A stretch of 64,000 nucleotides of DNA from Serendipita indica DSM 11827. Taxonomy: Eukaryota; Basidiomycota; Agaricomycetes; Sebacinales; Serendipitaceae. Position 1 is the stretch's first letter. The number at the start of each line of letters is the position of its first letter. This document shows positions 24,751 to 37,424 of the stretch, piece by piece. The notes under the pieces were generated by a model. The model made no database searches. It was not told the origin of the DNA and worked only from the letters and a program-made list of their open reading frames with translations. The stretch is from the NCBI GenBank assembly GCA_910890315.1, contig CAJVGD010000046.1, positions 806,001 through 870,000 on the forward strand. Reading direction: 5' to 3'. Both the position numbers and the translations under genes were made by a program.

Positions 24751-26771
24751 ATGTCCACCGGAAATCCCGGGTCACAGCAGGACATCGAAAAGACGTTGGG
24801 GCTGTTGGACCTTCCTGATGAACTCTTGGTACAGATTCTCGAGAGATGCTGCACTGTAGACGCCCTCTTATCCATGAATGAGGCGAGTGACCATTCCTCG
24901 TCCAATACTCGAGAGTAACTAATCCTACTTGTTTCTTCCTGAAGACCAATCGCCGACTGCATCGTATTGCTGCTGAAATCCTCAACAATTGCATACGAGC
25001 TTTGGACCTGCAAGGTCTACGCTTTCTCCCGCATCAGACGGGTCTAAATGTGACGATCGGAGAGCTTTTGCAGACTCTAGAAGTTACAACGTTGTCATGG
25101 ATTGACGCCAAATACAAACGTAAAGTGAACCGTTTACGGGAAGCTTCTGGGGCAACAGACACGTACATCTTTGATGATATCATGATGTGCTGCAATCAAA
25201 AGACGCGAGTACGGAGATTGGAACTTTTTGGGCTTGACGCCACCAAGCAGGATCCCGTCTCGAATTCACTCGGTCGTCCATTGGAGATTGGTCATGATTA
25301 CAGCGCTGCGCACTCAACCTTTGGACCCATTAGCGTAGAATGCTACGACTCGGGCCAAGATTTGCTGTGCTTGGTACACAAACAAGAAAATATGTTGTGA
25401 GTACGTCCTGCTCGTGGAATCTATAAAGTTGACGCAAAGCAGGTCTGGGCCACTGCACATGTCTCTCTATTCCTTACGCTCGCTGCTCCCACACCCACTT
25501 GCATTAGAACCAGTGCTCCGAGTACCGGCTCATTTTATCGATGGGCATCTAGAAGCAGTCTTCATCTGTGGGCGAAGCATTGGACTTCTCATCCAGAATT
25601 CCAGTGATGGGGACTGCATCGTGGTGTTCAGATGGAAGGGGACATCCATTTTCCCGGCAATCTTCAGATTGACGCCAATCAACGAACAAATACTACACAT
25701 GATCTTCATGGACGAGGATCATCCACTCGTCTTGACTGCGCCGCGACTTTCTATTGAAGAGCAAGATCATGCAGACGAATTTGCTTTCACCCCAGTCAAG
25801 CTGCGCATACTGGAACTACAAGAAGTCCACGGCAATATATCAGATGCACTCACGCTTTATGCAACATCTCTGCTCTGCGAAGGGCCACAATTCCTCTTTC
25901 CACCACTCAAACCTCACGTCACATTAGACCAGGACATTTCTTGGATTCTGCCTTATCATCCTTCATCGCCATGTACTTCACTGGCTGTCGCACCACACCT
26001 ACGACCATCGCCTCTCTACGATCCAGCACCTCATTCTGGCGTTTTCATCATCCACCTTGGCGGGAGTTCAGGTCAGGGGGAAGACGAGGAATGGCAGGTA
26101 CAAGTTGCCATTCTCAAGTCCGAGTTGATGCCCTGGCGAGATCAAGAACGACGAGAAGTCGAATGGGACAGTTGGTACGCCTTTTAAAACCACCACCCTT
26201 GTGTCCATGCTCACATGTCGAAAGGGGAAGAGATGCAACACGAATCTTCCAACCACGGCCAGATATCGATCCCAGCAATGCGGTTGACCCACTCAAGTCT
26301 TGTTTCATGACTTGGGTGGAGAACTACCGTACGGCCGCAATTGCATTCGACTACCACAAGGAAATTCAACTTTTTCATGTCCTGGATTTCAATCCTTATA
26401 CGCTCCGACGTGTGAAAGAATCCGAAGCATGCACTGGAACACTCGTCACAGAGCCATGGGTTTTGCAATACGATTCCTCTCCTTTTCTGGTCAACGTTGA
26501 GACATGTCTTCCTTTCTATGTCGTCGACTTTGATCTGGGTGATATCGGTCTAGGAGCGGGGAATGGGGAGCCATGCATGATTAGACTCTCCAGTACGGGC
26601 CTGCTGTTTGAAAAGGACAAATTGGATATCGAGGAGACTCAAGTCGGGTTCTGTTGGATAGACGATGGTATCGATGCGTATCTCGACGAACAGGGTGGCC
26701 TCGAAAGGAATACCCCAAGCCCGATCAGCAGTGATTCCTCTTCAAGTAGTCCACACAGCGCTTCCGTGTAG
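24751..26771 (+). CDS. F-box protein
   Basis: This is probably a substrate adaptor of an SCF ubiquitin ligase. The ATG at 24751 gives MSTGNPGSQQDIEKTLGLL, then the F-box: LDLPDELLVQILERCCTVDALLSMNETNRRLHRIAAEIL. The F-box is cut by an intron at 24883-24944 whose donor is GAG|GCGAGT (GC-AG). A GT donor in the right phase is absent there. Further introns lie at about 25396-25441 and 26176-26223. The rest (about 550 residues) lacks recognisable LRR, WD40 or Kelch repeats. It resembles the beta-rich F-box proteins that are numerous in agaricomycetes, where substrates are unknown. Only 220 bp separate it from the preceding gene. Confidence 0.78.
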
Positions 26772-26895
26772 TATAGTCATGTAAACTCTGGTTTGGAACA
26801 GGAAAATATTCAAACAAGGCGCGAGCACTAGTACATGAATAATACCAAGGTTCGTCAGGAGCGTCAAATATCGTAAGGACCGTTGTGATGCACTG

Positions 26896-29253
26896 TCAAG
26901 CCTTTTGAGCAGGCTTGAACTGAAGCTTGGTCTGTATACCACCCTTCGTCTTTTCAAAGTGAACAAGCTGAAGGTAGTGCAAAGCTTGGACACTCACTTT
27001 TGCAGTATTTGTCGATTTTGCATTTGCATTCTTGAGACCCTCCAAGATGCTGCCAGCCTCTTCCTCGAGCGAAATGGCATAGCGAGCGGTATCGGCCTTG
27101 TGCCGCTTTTCGACGCATTCGACTACCCATGCAATCCCGACGACGGCTGGTTTTGGATCTGCCAACGTTCGGTATCGTGTGAGGGTGGATGGCTGGCCGG
27201 ATTTGTAGACGATGTGCGTAAGAGATGATCCAATACGGGAGAGGATCTGCATATCTCTTAGTGATAATGGTTCTGTGAAGTTGCTCACACATACCTTGGC
27301 GCCTAATCCACGCAGCATGTCAACAAAAAGAGACCCCGCATCCTCTCCATCTTCTGTCCTGACATCCACATAGATAATACAGTCCTTTAGGATATCCAAA
27401 GGGGCAGTTCGCGTAGGTTCATTCGTTGACGACCCGCCCTTGACGCTGCTCTCTGGGGCAATGGGTTGCGAAGCATCGACCATTACTACATCTTCCGACG
27501 ATCTATCCTTCTCTCCCGAAGTCGGAGCCGCTCTTGGTGCTGCCGAGACAACCCTCCGACCAGATGAAGTTCTATAGGGTGGTATCTGGGGTTTCAACCC
27601 TGTTTTGGGTAGCGATTGAGATAGCATGAGAGAGGCAGTGGACGCCCTTCTTGCTTCAACGCTACTTGCGTTCTGAAGCTGAGCCAGATTCGACACAGGA
27701 GGCGCACCACGACCGAGAGTCGCAGATGGGGTCTGAGATGTACTGCCTCCCTGCTGCTGTGAGGATCGCGACGAGCCTGTGATTGCCATTGATGTACCAG
27801 GCCGAACCCGAGGCATTGCGGGTCGCTGCAACGTGCTTTGAGCCACCTTTTCCTTCTTGGCCCCACTCTGTAATCCAAGACTTGTGGCTGGCCTGGATAG
27901 AGGGGGCCGCAGAGAAGCGGATGACGGTGGGCGGGGAGCGTCTAGCTCCTCCAAGGCTTGACTCAGCGTACTGAGCTGTGCCTGCGTCGCTGCGTGCGGG
28001 TCAACCGTTGTTCTGTTCATAAGTGCTGCGAGCGTGCTCGATAGCGGTGATTTGGTGCTTGTAATATCACCTTCCGACGCGGACGCGAGACCCATTGCCG
28101 GTTTACCTCCCACTCTCCTCAAAATTGACGGTTTCATGCCAACCTTGGGCCTGAGCGGAGAGCTAGATCCACCGGCTTTGGCTACAAAGACTTTGCCTGG
28201 CGTCTTTGTCGGCGATAACGAGACAGGTAAAGCGAATGCAGCGGAAACATTGTGGTTTCTTGACTTTGCGGGTGTCATTCGGGGAAGTGGGACTGCGCGG
28301 ACTGGTAGTTTTGTCGCCGTCTTGGGTGTTTTGGGGACCATTGGTTGCGTCGACGTAGATGGAGCGGCGTGTTCTGTAGTATCAACGGCCATAGCTGACT
28401 CTGTTGATTCAACGGGCTCCTTCGTCGTTACAGGGGGTGCGTCTATCACGGACGAAGGGAGGTCAAGATCCGGGGGCTTCCTGAGTGGCGTGCGCGACGC
28501 CGATAATCGGGGCTTGACGAAAGCTTTCTTTAGAGGCGAAAACTTGAGGGAGGTCTGCTTTGATGACGATAGCCAAGGCGCCTTCGGGGTCTTTGAAATC
28601 TCCAATCTTGCAGCATTCATAGGGGTACTCGGTATTGTTGTTTGCTCCTCTGTACGCAGTGCAGGAGGTGGAGAACCAGTGGATGGACCACGACTCTGCA
28701 GATCCTCCATGAAATGGTCGATATTCGGGTTGCTTGACGGTTGTTCTCCTGTAGCAGCAGAGACAGTCACAGTATCCGACTAAAAACTGCGGTTTAGTGT
28801 CCAGCTACTCGAGAAAACTGCGGCCGTACAGCGTTGGAGAGCGTTGACATTGAAACGTCTGCACTGGAAGGTGGCTACAATCCCCAATGAGCCTCGTCGC
28901 AACCAGAAACCAATGGACTTACCAGTGAACCCTCATTTGAAGTCGTTTCTATATCCACGGCCAATGATTCAAGGGGTTCGACCTGATGGGAATAGAATCA
29001 GCACGCACATCACGCCGAAACGCGTCTTTAGATAGCTTACATCCGGCTTGAATCGCTTAATGGGGAGTTTATCGTCCTCTGATTCCATTTCTGGAGGCAG
29101 GGCACGCTTGTTGGTGGCGTGCGCACTCGACGTTCCTGCGGGCTGAGCGGCGACGGCAGTCGTGCGGGCTTTGACGGCTACACTCTTCGTACTCCTCGTT
29201 ACCCTTCCCTTTGCCTTGCCCTGTACTAGACCAGGTTGTCCTCTTGGTGGCAT
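26896..29253 (-). CDS. BRCT-domain nuclear protein
   Basis: The predicted start (ATG 29251-29253, MPPRGQPGLVQGKAKGRVTRSTKS) leads a basic, disordered region. NLS-like KRALPP and KRFKP patches occur in it, and many Ser/Thr-Pro sites follow (KTPKAPWLSS, FSPLKKAF, LSPTKTPGK). The C-terminus has a BRCT domain: LKDCIIYVDVRTEDGEDAGSLF, FVDMLRGLGAK, LTHIVYKSG and AVVGIAWVVECVEKR with the conserved Trp. BRCT proteins of this layout bind phosphopeptides in DNA-damage or chromosome control, and microcephalin is one relative; I cannot assign an orthologue. Small introns lie near 29038-28980, 28920-28872, 28831-28783 and about 27294-27246. A 30-nt GT...AG segment near 26965-26994 is in frame and may simply be coding. 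Confidence 0.75.
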
Positions 29254-29591
29254 TTCGACTGGCGGTGTTGTATGGCTGACAGTAGAGGTGCAAGCCGGCA
29301 CTCAAATTCGCAGGAAAGCCGCGTTAAGTAATCTCCACGCGTGATTTACAATATTTAGGGCGGAATAATGCCGTCGAAGCTGACTGTGCGGCCAGTTGAC
29401 GACCTTGTTGGGACGTGTACGATGAGCTGTTGTTCTGAAGTACCAAATATGACCAATCAATGCTCAGCTTGCGTCGTTTTGACGCGCTTTTGAGCTTATT
29501 GTTCACACCGGGCACGACGTCGGGTCGAACCTTCACCAACCGACTTGCCGCCACAGACTCTCCAGAAACAAATCAATCTGTATTTACTATC
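29254..29591. other. Gap between BRCT and flavocytochrome genes
   Basis: This 338-bp gap separates two genes on the same (minus) strand. It should hold the 3' UTR of the flavocytochrome gene and the promoter of the BRCT gene. A minus-strand open stretch (29324-29554) has no ATG start and no family signature. Confidence 0.35.
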
Positions 29592-31781
29592 TTACAGCTT
29601 TGACTTGATAGCAGCCCTCCTTAATTTATCGTCTATCACGAGTAAGTCAAATTCTGGCTGAGGATGATAGGCACTCACAGTTGCTTTGGTATAATTCGTT
29701 TGCGGGCGGCGAACTATGAGAGCAAAGTGACCTGGTATCTACCATCTCGGGAACAACTTCCTCGATCGTTCTGGCCCCGAGAAGCCTCATATTCATCTCC
29801 ATTTCGTCCTAAGGCATTTGTGAGCAAGAGAGGATGATAAAGACGAAGCTTTCCTTGAGAATCTGTAATGCCTGGTTGATTCCGTCTTGACCATATGCAG
29901 AATAAGCGTACAAAAACGGACGCCCGATTCCAACTGGAGACAATCAGCCCAACACCAGGTAAAGAAGGAGAAGGCACCACAGACCTGCAGTAGCACCCAT
30001 AGCAACGGCCTTGAGAACATCTGTCGCACGTCGAACACCCCCGTCGATATAGATCTCAAACTTGGGGCACGGCCAGAGGCCTCTCTCCTTAAATTTGGTC
30101 ACGACTTCTTCCAAAACCTCAATACCAGATCGCGACATGTCTGAAGATCGTCAGAAGTGACAATATCAGGACAAGTAACACACCGAGTTGGCGACCACCG
30201 TGGTTGGACAGTACGATACCATCGCACTTTGCTTCCAATGCCATCAAGGCATCTTCCCAACATTGAATTCCCTTCAAGATGATTGGCACTGCTCAATGTC
30301 AGGACTCATAACAACAGTCAAATGTAACTCGCTCTTTGTGATAGACCTGAACCAAGGAATCTCGCTCCAATTCAGACCAGGGTCAATGAAGGACTTGGGA
30401 GTCGTAAGCCACGGAAGAATGAGGGGTGACAAGCTTACACTGATGGCTCTTGCAGCACCTTGAGAGCGATCTACTGCAGTCCCGACCTGAACATCAGCAT
30501 CGCCCTCGAATTTCATCCTCATATCCTTTAAAGCGTCAGATAGACTCCTAGGGTCTGTAAGTACAAACCTTTTCTCGGCGACCAAGCTGCGGCGCATCGA
30601 CTGTAATGAACAAGCCTTTGATGCCTCGTTTCTCCGCATGCTGAACCAAGCGCTTTGTAATATCTCTGTCCTTATTCACATACCTTGAATACTGTCAGCA
30701 GAGGCTTCTGTAGTCACGATCACTTACAATTGCATGAACTGCACCTGGCCTGGCTGTGCTGCATTGACAATATCGTCAAAGCTACATGAAGCCAAGGTCG
30801 GAATCTGAGCACGGGATTAGACTTTGTCGCATGAATAAGGCGATTTACCATCTGTATAATTCCATGCTTTGCCGCGGCTCTAGTAAGAAGCACTTCTCCT
30901 TCAGGATGTCCAAGTTTTCCCAGTGCAGTTGCAGTCTGCGGGTAGTTTAATAGAAGTAAAGGAGGGCAGGATATGACAACTTACAATGTAGATGGGCATT
31001 GACGTCTTGTGTCCAAGGATTTTCGTCGACCTATGTACCATCAGATTTTGACCTTGCACTTTGAATAAACGGACCAGTCTACATGCGTGACATCGCGGAG
31101 GACACGGGGTCTGAACCAGATTCGCTGGTACGCAAGATGGTTTTCTCGGTTTGTGATCTCGTCGTCTGCTGCAGAACTATAGTAAGCCCAAGCTTTGGGA
31201 GGCATAATCTCCTTGGCGATAGCCTGCATGTGATTGTGTCACGGAATGCTCGCCAGCGGTAAAGTAAGGCTAGGAACCCACCTCGAAATCGTGGAGGTTG
31301 AGAATCTCTGAGAGGGGAGGTCGATTTTTGACGCGCTCTTCACGATCAATCTCCTCCTGTGTGAGTTCTTTGGCCATTTTGACAATTGTGCCCGGCTCGA
31401 CTTTGCCCAAATGCTTCTCCTTTGGCAAGTTGTCTATGATTGCGTTTGGAGGGTGAATGGGGTCATATTCCTCTGTTGCATCCTTCCCGGCATACTTGAG
31501 AATGATATTACTTCCGCCTGTGATAGAAGTGAGGACAACAGGTTGCACTATGAACGGGCAATACCAGGATGATCTGTAGAGACGTCAATGTAATGTACAC
31601 TACCAAAGAGTTGTCATATACCATCCAGGAAGTCCGTCACATCATAGACATTGCCTAACATGGGTTGAGTGTCGAAGCAACACTGAACTGGTCGCAAGCA
31701 TTTACCGTGGACAATGATCCAGCAGCTCTCACGAGTGTTATGGGCAGCGACTGTCTCTGCAGAAAGAAGGTTGTTGGTCAT
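29592..31781 (-). CDS. Flavocytochrome b2-like 2-hydroxyacid dehydrogenase with C-terminal SKL
   Basis: This is a cytochrome b5 domain fused to an FMN-dependent alpha-hydroxyacid dehydrogenase, the L-lactate dehydrogenase (Cyb2) architecture. The ATG at 31779-31781 gives MTNNLLSAETVAAHNTRESCWIIVHGK. The heme core NVYDVTDFLDDHPGG and EYDPIHPP follow, spread over three small exons. The FMN barrel has KAWAYYSSAADDE, YITATALGKLGHPEGE, LYVNKDR, LFITVDAPQLGRRE, the catalytic-His motif SNHGGRQLD and EIYIDGGVRRATDVLKA. The predicted last intron (donor T|GTGAGT at about 29687, acceptor GATAG) yields the end NYDKLRRAAIKSKL, a canonical PTS1. No mitochondrial presequence precedes the b5 domain. If that intron is not used, the end is CECLSSSARI. 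Substrate (L-lactate, glycolate or other) is not decided by sequence. Confidence 0.9.
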
Positions 31782-32101
31782 GGTAGAAGCCAAGTTGTGG
31801 CACGGCTTGGAGCCCGCGTCCTGAACTATTTAGCCAGAAACAGCCGGTCCAGCGAATCGGCTTTCGATGAATTCCAACCGAAACTCAATAGTCTACTTTA
31901 CGTGTTCAGCACTGTTGTCAAAGTTCTTTGGCGAATGGCCGACAAGAATGATATTCCACATAGGGATGTAAACAACTAATGTGATTAACCGATAGTCCGA
32001 CATGGGCAAGCGCAGCCGGCTCGCCGCCTCCGGTCCTTTCATAATGAACTGAACTTGATCCCGACCGCTGCAGTGGCCAACGAGCAAACCCTTGGCCAAC
32101 A
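31782..32101. promoter_or_regulatory. Divergent upstream region, flavocytochrome and arrestin genes
   Basis: This 320-bp gap lies between two head-to-head start codons and must contain both promoters. A second ATG at 32008 (MGKRSRLAAS...) ends within 17 codons and may be a short upstream ORF of the arrestin transcript. No clear TATA box is visible. The call rests on position. Confidence 0.4.
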
Positions 32102-34879
32102 ATGAACAAGAACTCCGTGAGCTTACAACTAACGGAGCCCGTCATTTTCCTGCGCACCGGCTCCGATTCGTCTTCACAGTCCCGTCGCAGAAGAGCCGGT
32201 AGAGCAGAATACCCGCCTGCCCTTTTACGAGGACTTCTCACGCTCAAGATTGTGAAACCAACACGTATCAAGAGTATAGACGTCATTTTAGAGGGTTCTG
32301 CACGCACAGACTGGCCAGACGGTGCGCTTAGGCTGCCCATGATTTGCAGTGGCTCTAATGACATCTTCTGATTCTAGCCGGCAATGGCATCGCTGCTCGT
32401 CGAATGGAAATCGCCGAAGAAAAGGTCTTTCTCCACTCGAAGATTGTCCTCTTTCATGCCGAACAGCAGAAACGTTCGAGGACAGTCGGACCCGGCTCGC
32501 TACTCGATGAACGCCGACCATATCCAGCCCAATCCACGTCGCCGACAACGGAAGTAGGCGCTGAAGTCGAACAAGCAAGAGGCAGGACAAGTCGTCGAGA
32601 AATCAGTGACTCTCAAGGACCGCATCGTCCCCCACTCACGACGTTCAACAGCTGGGATGAACACTTGCCCGTCATCGGAGAACGGACGGGGGAACAAGGC
32701 CTAGACCCGGATAGCCAACGACCTGGAATGTCATCTGACTCAGTTCTGGTAGGCTCATCTATGCCAGAGCCAAGAGGTCAGTGAATTATATTCATCCCTA
32801 ATCTTGGGTACATGTCCTAATCGACCAATGCCCGCCGAGCAGAGTCCCCACCTCAATATTCCTCAGTAGCACCTACGAAGCGTCCAACAACTGTAGATTC
32901 TACATTGGACCGCGCTCGGCGGAGAAGATCAGCTCGGCTCAGTCTCTCTGGCATGTTACAGGACGTTCGCGAAATCGTACAAAAACACCCGAATCGGCAC
33001 AATGTAGAAAGTGAGAGCATTCTCATTTCGTCACCAGTAGAACGGCAAGAAACGTGTGATGAGGTCCCAGATCGTCGCGGCCGAAGTCGAGCTCGAAAAG
33101 ATAAAGGCGCGTTAGCACGCCTTGGGGAGGCATTGGGCATCGATATGGACGATGACGGGGATACGGATGATGATGATACAAGCTGGAAGGAATTCAAACC
33201 CGGTAAGTTTATCCCTTCACTCTCCATAAAGCTATCCTCAGTCGGCCTCAGGAACGTATCATTATCCCATTTCGTTTTCGCTGCCTTCCGACCTACCCCC
33301 AAGCATCGCAGCGGACTATGCATATGTACAGTATAAGCTCAAGGCCTATGTACACAGACCAGGAACCTTTACCTCCAAATTATCAACGTTCACCATGGTC
33401 GAATTGATTTCGGCGCCCGCAGAGGACAATGCCGAAGGAGATGCAGTTATCATTGAGAGGCAATGGGATATGGAGTTGCGATATCTCATTTCCACCAGCG
33501 GTCGTAATTTCCCTCAAGGAAGCGAGGTATGGTATCAAGCAATATAGGACCATAGACTAATCATCATAGATACCGTGGCATATTCAATTGATGCCCCTAT
33601 CTAAGATGAAGCTCCACCGTATAACTTTCGTTTTGGAAGGTCAGGAACCACCCGCGAGCTGGTGCGTGTGCTGATGGGGATATAGAGAAAACCGAATACA
33701 CTGTGAATAGCCTGACCCGAACGGAACCAGTCAGACGGTTCCAGTTGCTTTGCATCCGACATCCGCAGTCTTTATCCAATCTGAAAACGGTGGCTCGGAA
33801 CGCCCCTCCGCTGTTGCCGATCTTACCACAATCTTCTATGGATAACTCATCAGAGGCTGTCTTACTTCCATATGCCGACCCACCCCCTACACTTCTCAGC
33901 GAATCAAGTGCGAGTGAGCATCAAGCAGAGGCACTTGCTCACCTCTTGAATGTGGACGGACCTTGGCACCTCACAGGTATGCTGAAGGTGCCACTGCTAT
34001 ATCTTCATGTTTCACACAAGCATCCTACCTCGTTCGTAACCCTCAAGCATTCGCTCAAGATTTTCCTGCGCGTTGAAAGGGGTGAAGACGACGTCGATCC
34101 AAAAACGGGTCGCAAGAAGCAATTCGATATCATCATCGAAACCCCTATCAATGTACTCTCGGTGAGCATTTGATCTGTTCGGATCGTCCAATGGCACTAA
34201 CCTGTTGAAGAAATACACGCGTTCAGATTGGGCATCATTGCCTCCCTACGAAGCACTTGAGCCGCTTCCTCCATCGGAGCATGACTTGCCCCAAGAGGTT
34301 CCGACCGTTAGTCGTGAATCCAGTCGGAGCGACTTAGCAGCTATGCCTCTCTCGCCCGTGGTATCCCCCGCGCATCCTTCCCGACCGCCCTCTCCCGTAT
34401 TTCACCCACATCCGCTCACTCCTCTCAGTCTCTCCCCAAATACGACGCGTACGGCGGAAAGTCCACGTCCCTCTTCTGCAGGCCCAAGCACACCCAACGA
34501 TGCGATTGAAGATGCGCAAAGGGACTCGCGCGTGTTTGCTGCCCACCGTTTTGCAAGTCTAATGGCTGGGTTTGAAGATGAGGGAGGTCAATTCCCTCCG
34601 ACCTATTTCGCGGCCACGGGTACACCGGGTACGACCGCGCAATCAGCCCCTCTTAGCCCATGTACAACTATGCACTCCTCTTCGCAGCTTCCTCAGCTTG
34701 TTGGTAGTGGGCGAGGCTCCCCACGTGGGCAGAGCGCCAGAAGACAAGCGACAAGAGGGACGACTCCATCAAACTCGCGTAATGCTTCGAGGAATCCGTC
34801 AAGAGTGCGTGATAATGGAAGCAGAAACTCGAGTCGAGGACCCGACCGTGGTCCGCCTGCACTCTTCCAAATTGTATAG
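32102..34879 (+). CDS. Alpha-arrestin (ART/Rod-like ubiquitin-ligase adaptor)
   Basis: Alpha-arrestins recruit Rsp5/Nedd4-type ligases to plasma-membrane transporters and trigger their endocytosis. The ATG at 32102 leads the arrestin-N strand pattern VSLQLTEPVIFLRTG, ALLRGLLTLKIVKPTRIKSIDVILEG and, after an intron, KVFLHSKIVLF. A long Arg/Asp-rich insert follows. The arrestin-C part reads YHYPISFSLPSDLPPSIAADYAYVQYKLKAYVHRPG and WHIQLMPLSKMKLHRITFVLE. GMLKVPLLYLHVSHKHPT and LKIFLRVERG end the fold. After an intron at about 34162-34211 come LPPYEAL and FPPTYF; the latter is a PPxY site for WW domains. A Ser/Pro/Arg-rich tail ends at 34879. Confidence 0.85.
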
Positions 34880-35148
34880 TTCACACCTCACCAAAAGGAC
34901 TTCACACGTGTAATGGGGATCTCCGAAATATGAATTAGTGACGAATGTATTCCAATCTTATGTGTTCATGATACAGCTCTATTCATCGAATGCGGTGGGA
35001 GTCGATAGTCCATAAGGCTTGAGTGATGAAAAGATTGTGGGATGCAGATGATGCAAATGAATGATTGTGTGGAGGCAATAGTTAGGGGTATCAAACGGCA
35101 TGATTTCATAAACATTTCGAGGGGCTTTCGGGTCTCTATGTCGATCAT

Positions 35149-37424
35149 CTATTCTTGCTGGCGAGGAGATTCCTTGTCTGATCTTGCAGGCGATGTCGTC
35201 CCTTTTTCTAATACAGAGCTGTACGAATCGTCCCTCGGGGGCTCTTCTCTGGGTTGGGCAGGAGTCTTCTTGCCTAGAATCCTTCGCACCGTCGCCGTCC
35301 AAGGGAACATGTCCCATAGTCCATTGAGGATGAGCACCACCGCACCAACCGATGAAACAACGGCAATGCCGATTCCTACTGCTACTCGCGGAATCGCGTC
35401 GACCGACAACTTTTCGCGAGCAAATGCGAAGAGTGCGGCAGTGGTGATGATCCGCACGATGGAAAGGAAGACTTCGAGGACATCACCGCGCTTCGTATGT
35501 GAGGGTCGGAGTGTGATTAGTAGCGCAAAGAGGATGAACTCGAACAGGAGTAGAATGACCACCTGTGCGAATCCTGAAGAGCGCGCTACAACAATGATGA
35601 AGGCCTTGAGGATAGTATAGGCGAAGGGCATAATAAAGAAGAAGTAGCGGCGGGTAGGAAGGAATGGACCTGTCAGTGCACCTTCCATCCCTGCCACTAT
35701 AGCTTCGTTTGTACGAGTCGTCGCGGCTTCTGGTTGCGACGTCTCGTCATCGTCAGGGGTCGGCTTCTTCCGTTTGAAAGAAGACACGACGCTATGGAGT
35801 CGAAATAGCCATGACTGCTCAGTCGCTGAAGTGTCCGAACGACGGAATACGCGGTAGCTTGCATAGAAGTGTGCCGAGAACCGTAAGGATAGTGATTACT
35901 GATAGCAACGTTGAAAGCCAGTTGTCATGCAGTGACCATTGGAAGAGGGTGAATAGCACCACTGGCGCGAGTGCAATTTGCAGCTGGCAACTACTCAGTA
36001 CTCGGCGAAAGTCGGGCATATTGTCACTCACAATCCGCAAAACACCTTGTACTACAGTACGCTTCCATTCCTCTCCCCACTTGTGCATAAAGGTTCGTTG
36101 TGGCCAATACTTGTCCAGGAGAAAGAGGAGAACCCACGAAGCCGCCACCACCCCTGCGTAGACAAGGAGTACGAAGAGGAGAGCGAAGAACACGGTCATA
36201 AAAGCGCTTCCAGTGGCAATGCCGATGTAATTGACAGCTGTCGAGATCCCCGGCTCTAACGTCTGCGAGCTGGAAGTAATCGTGGCCGGATTGACAAAGC
36301 TGTGACCAGGTACAACTGGGGGTGTCGTGGAGTTTGTTCCGCCGACGAACGAGCCAATATCGATCTCCTTGGCGAGCAAGTTGTAAGGTGATAATGTGCG
36401 GTCAGTGTACGCAGCCGGTGCTTGCGAGCTTTCCGATAGACGCGAACCAGTAGCAGCACGCATACGTTCAATGGCAGACTGGAGCCGCGAGCTAGAGAAT
36501 TGGCCCATGGACCAAGCAAAATTGGTGGTGAATGCCACGTAGACCGAAGGATAATTGAGATGGAGCATGCCGGTTTGTGCAACGTGTTGAAAGAATGAGA
36601 AGAGGGTGAGAACGCGGAATACGGACGGGCGGCTGGCAGAGAGTGTGAAGGAGTGGAAATAGGACGATGCCAAGGATAGAACGCTAAAGACGGCCGTAGC
36701 GGTGATAACGGCCGGTTGGTGAAGACTCCATCCATTGGAGAGCGTAGATTGAAGGCAGACTGACAAAATATGAGAGACTTGCACGGGATGTTGCGAACAG
36801 GGCAGGACGTACCGGCCACTTCCCCAGTCTCTACTCGCTTGAGCTCGAGCTGGGCTATTGCCTCTAAATCAGGGATACGAAAAGCGATGCTGGGGATTGG
36901 AAGGTCGATACTAGAGGGAATCTGGAGATATGCGCTCCCTGTAAAATTGTATGCCGGTAGAGGACAGAACTGGCCACCCAAAACACTGCAAATGTCGAAC
37001 GTGTACTGTATGAAGGTCAAACTCAAATCTTCTGCAAAAATATGAACACGAACGTTCAACGAGGTCGAGCCATAACTGGTCAGAACCACAGAGGCTGTTG
37101 CATTCAAGTCGTCGACTGTATTCGTTGCTGAAAGTGCAAACCCGACGCTTGCATTATTATTAAAGTACTCGATGTCGAATTCCTATGTAGCCGCGCATTA
37201 GAACCAGAAATAAGCAATGCTGACGGGGACATACCTGGACCAGCAGGACGTCGGGCGGCGCGCAGTAGGTGATAGAGGATGTGTCTAGAATATGTTAATA
37301 GATTGTAAGCTTCAAAATATTGCGTATATGGCTGCACGGGCCATTGCTCCAACTGACATAATATTTCGTCCCTAGCTTGGACCAGACGCCCAAATGCCAC
37401 TGCGGCAAAGATCAAGGCCCGCAT
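35149..37424 (-). CDS. TRP/Flc-family polytopic membrane protein with ML-like lumenal domain
   Basis: This family includes yeast Flc1-3 (FAD and calcium homeostasis, ER/Golgi) and Pkd2-like fungal TRP channels. The ATG at 37422-37424 starts a signal peptide (MRALIFAAVAFGRLVQA). A Cys-bearing ML-like domain follows (CSVLGGQFCPLPAYNFTGSAYLQIP, LEAIAQLELKRVETGEVA). The TRP-like membrane part then has many hydrophobic spans: ITATAVFSVLSLASSYF, AFMTVFFALLFVLLVYAGVVAASWVLLFLL, IALAPVVLFTLFQW, LLSVITILTVLGTLL, FFFIMPFAYTILKAFIIVVA, VVILLLFEFILFALLITL and VAVGIGIAVVSSVGAVVLIL. A charged cytosolic tail ends at 35149. Introns lie near 37195-37230, 37285-37330, 36755-36815 and 35985-36033. Confidence 0.85.

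Noticed and set aside
26965-26994. 30-nt GT...AG intron in the BRCT gene
   Set aside because: It is shorter than every other intron seen here, is a multiple of three and has no stop, so it is more likely coding.
28034-28783. 249-codon plus-strand frame over the BRCT gene
   Set aside because: It is antisense to a disordered Ser/Pro-rich region whose gene has a BRCT domain and consistent introns. It has no signature of its own.
35042-35620. 192-codon plus-strand frame inside the TRP/Flc gene
   Set aside because: The opposite strand encodes hydrophobic spans of a known family. The plus frame is a compositional mirror.
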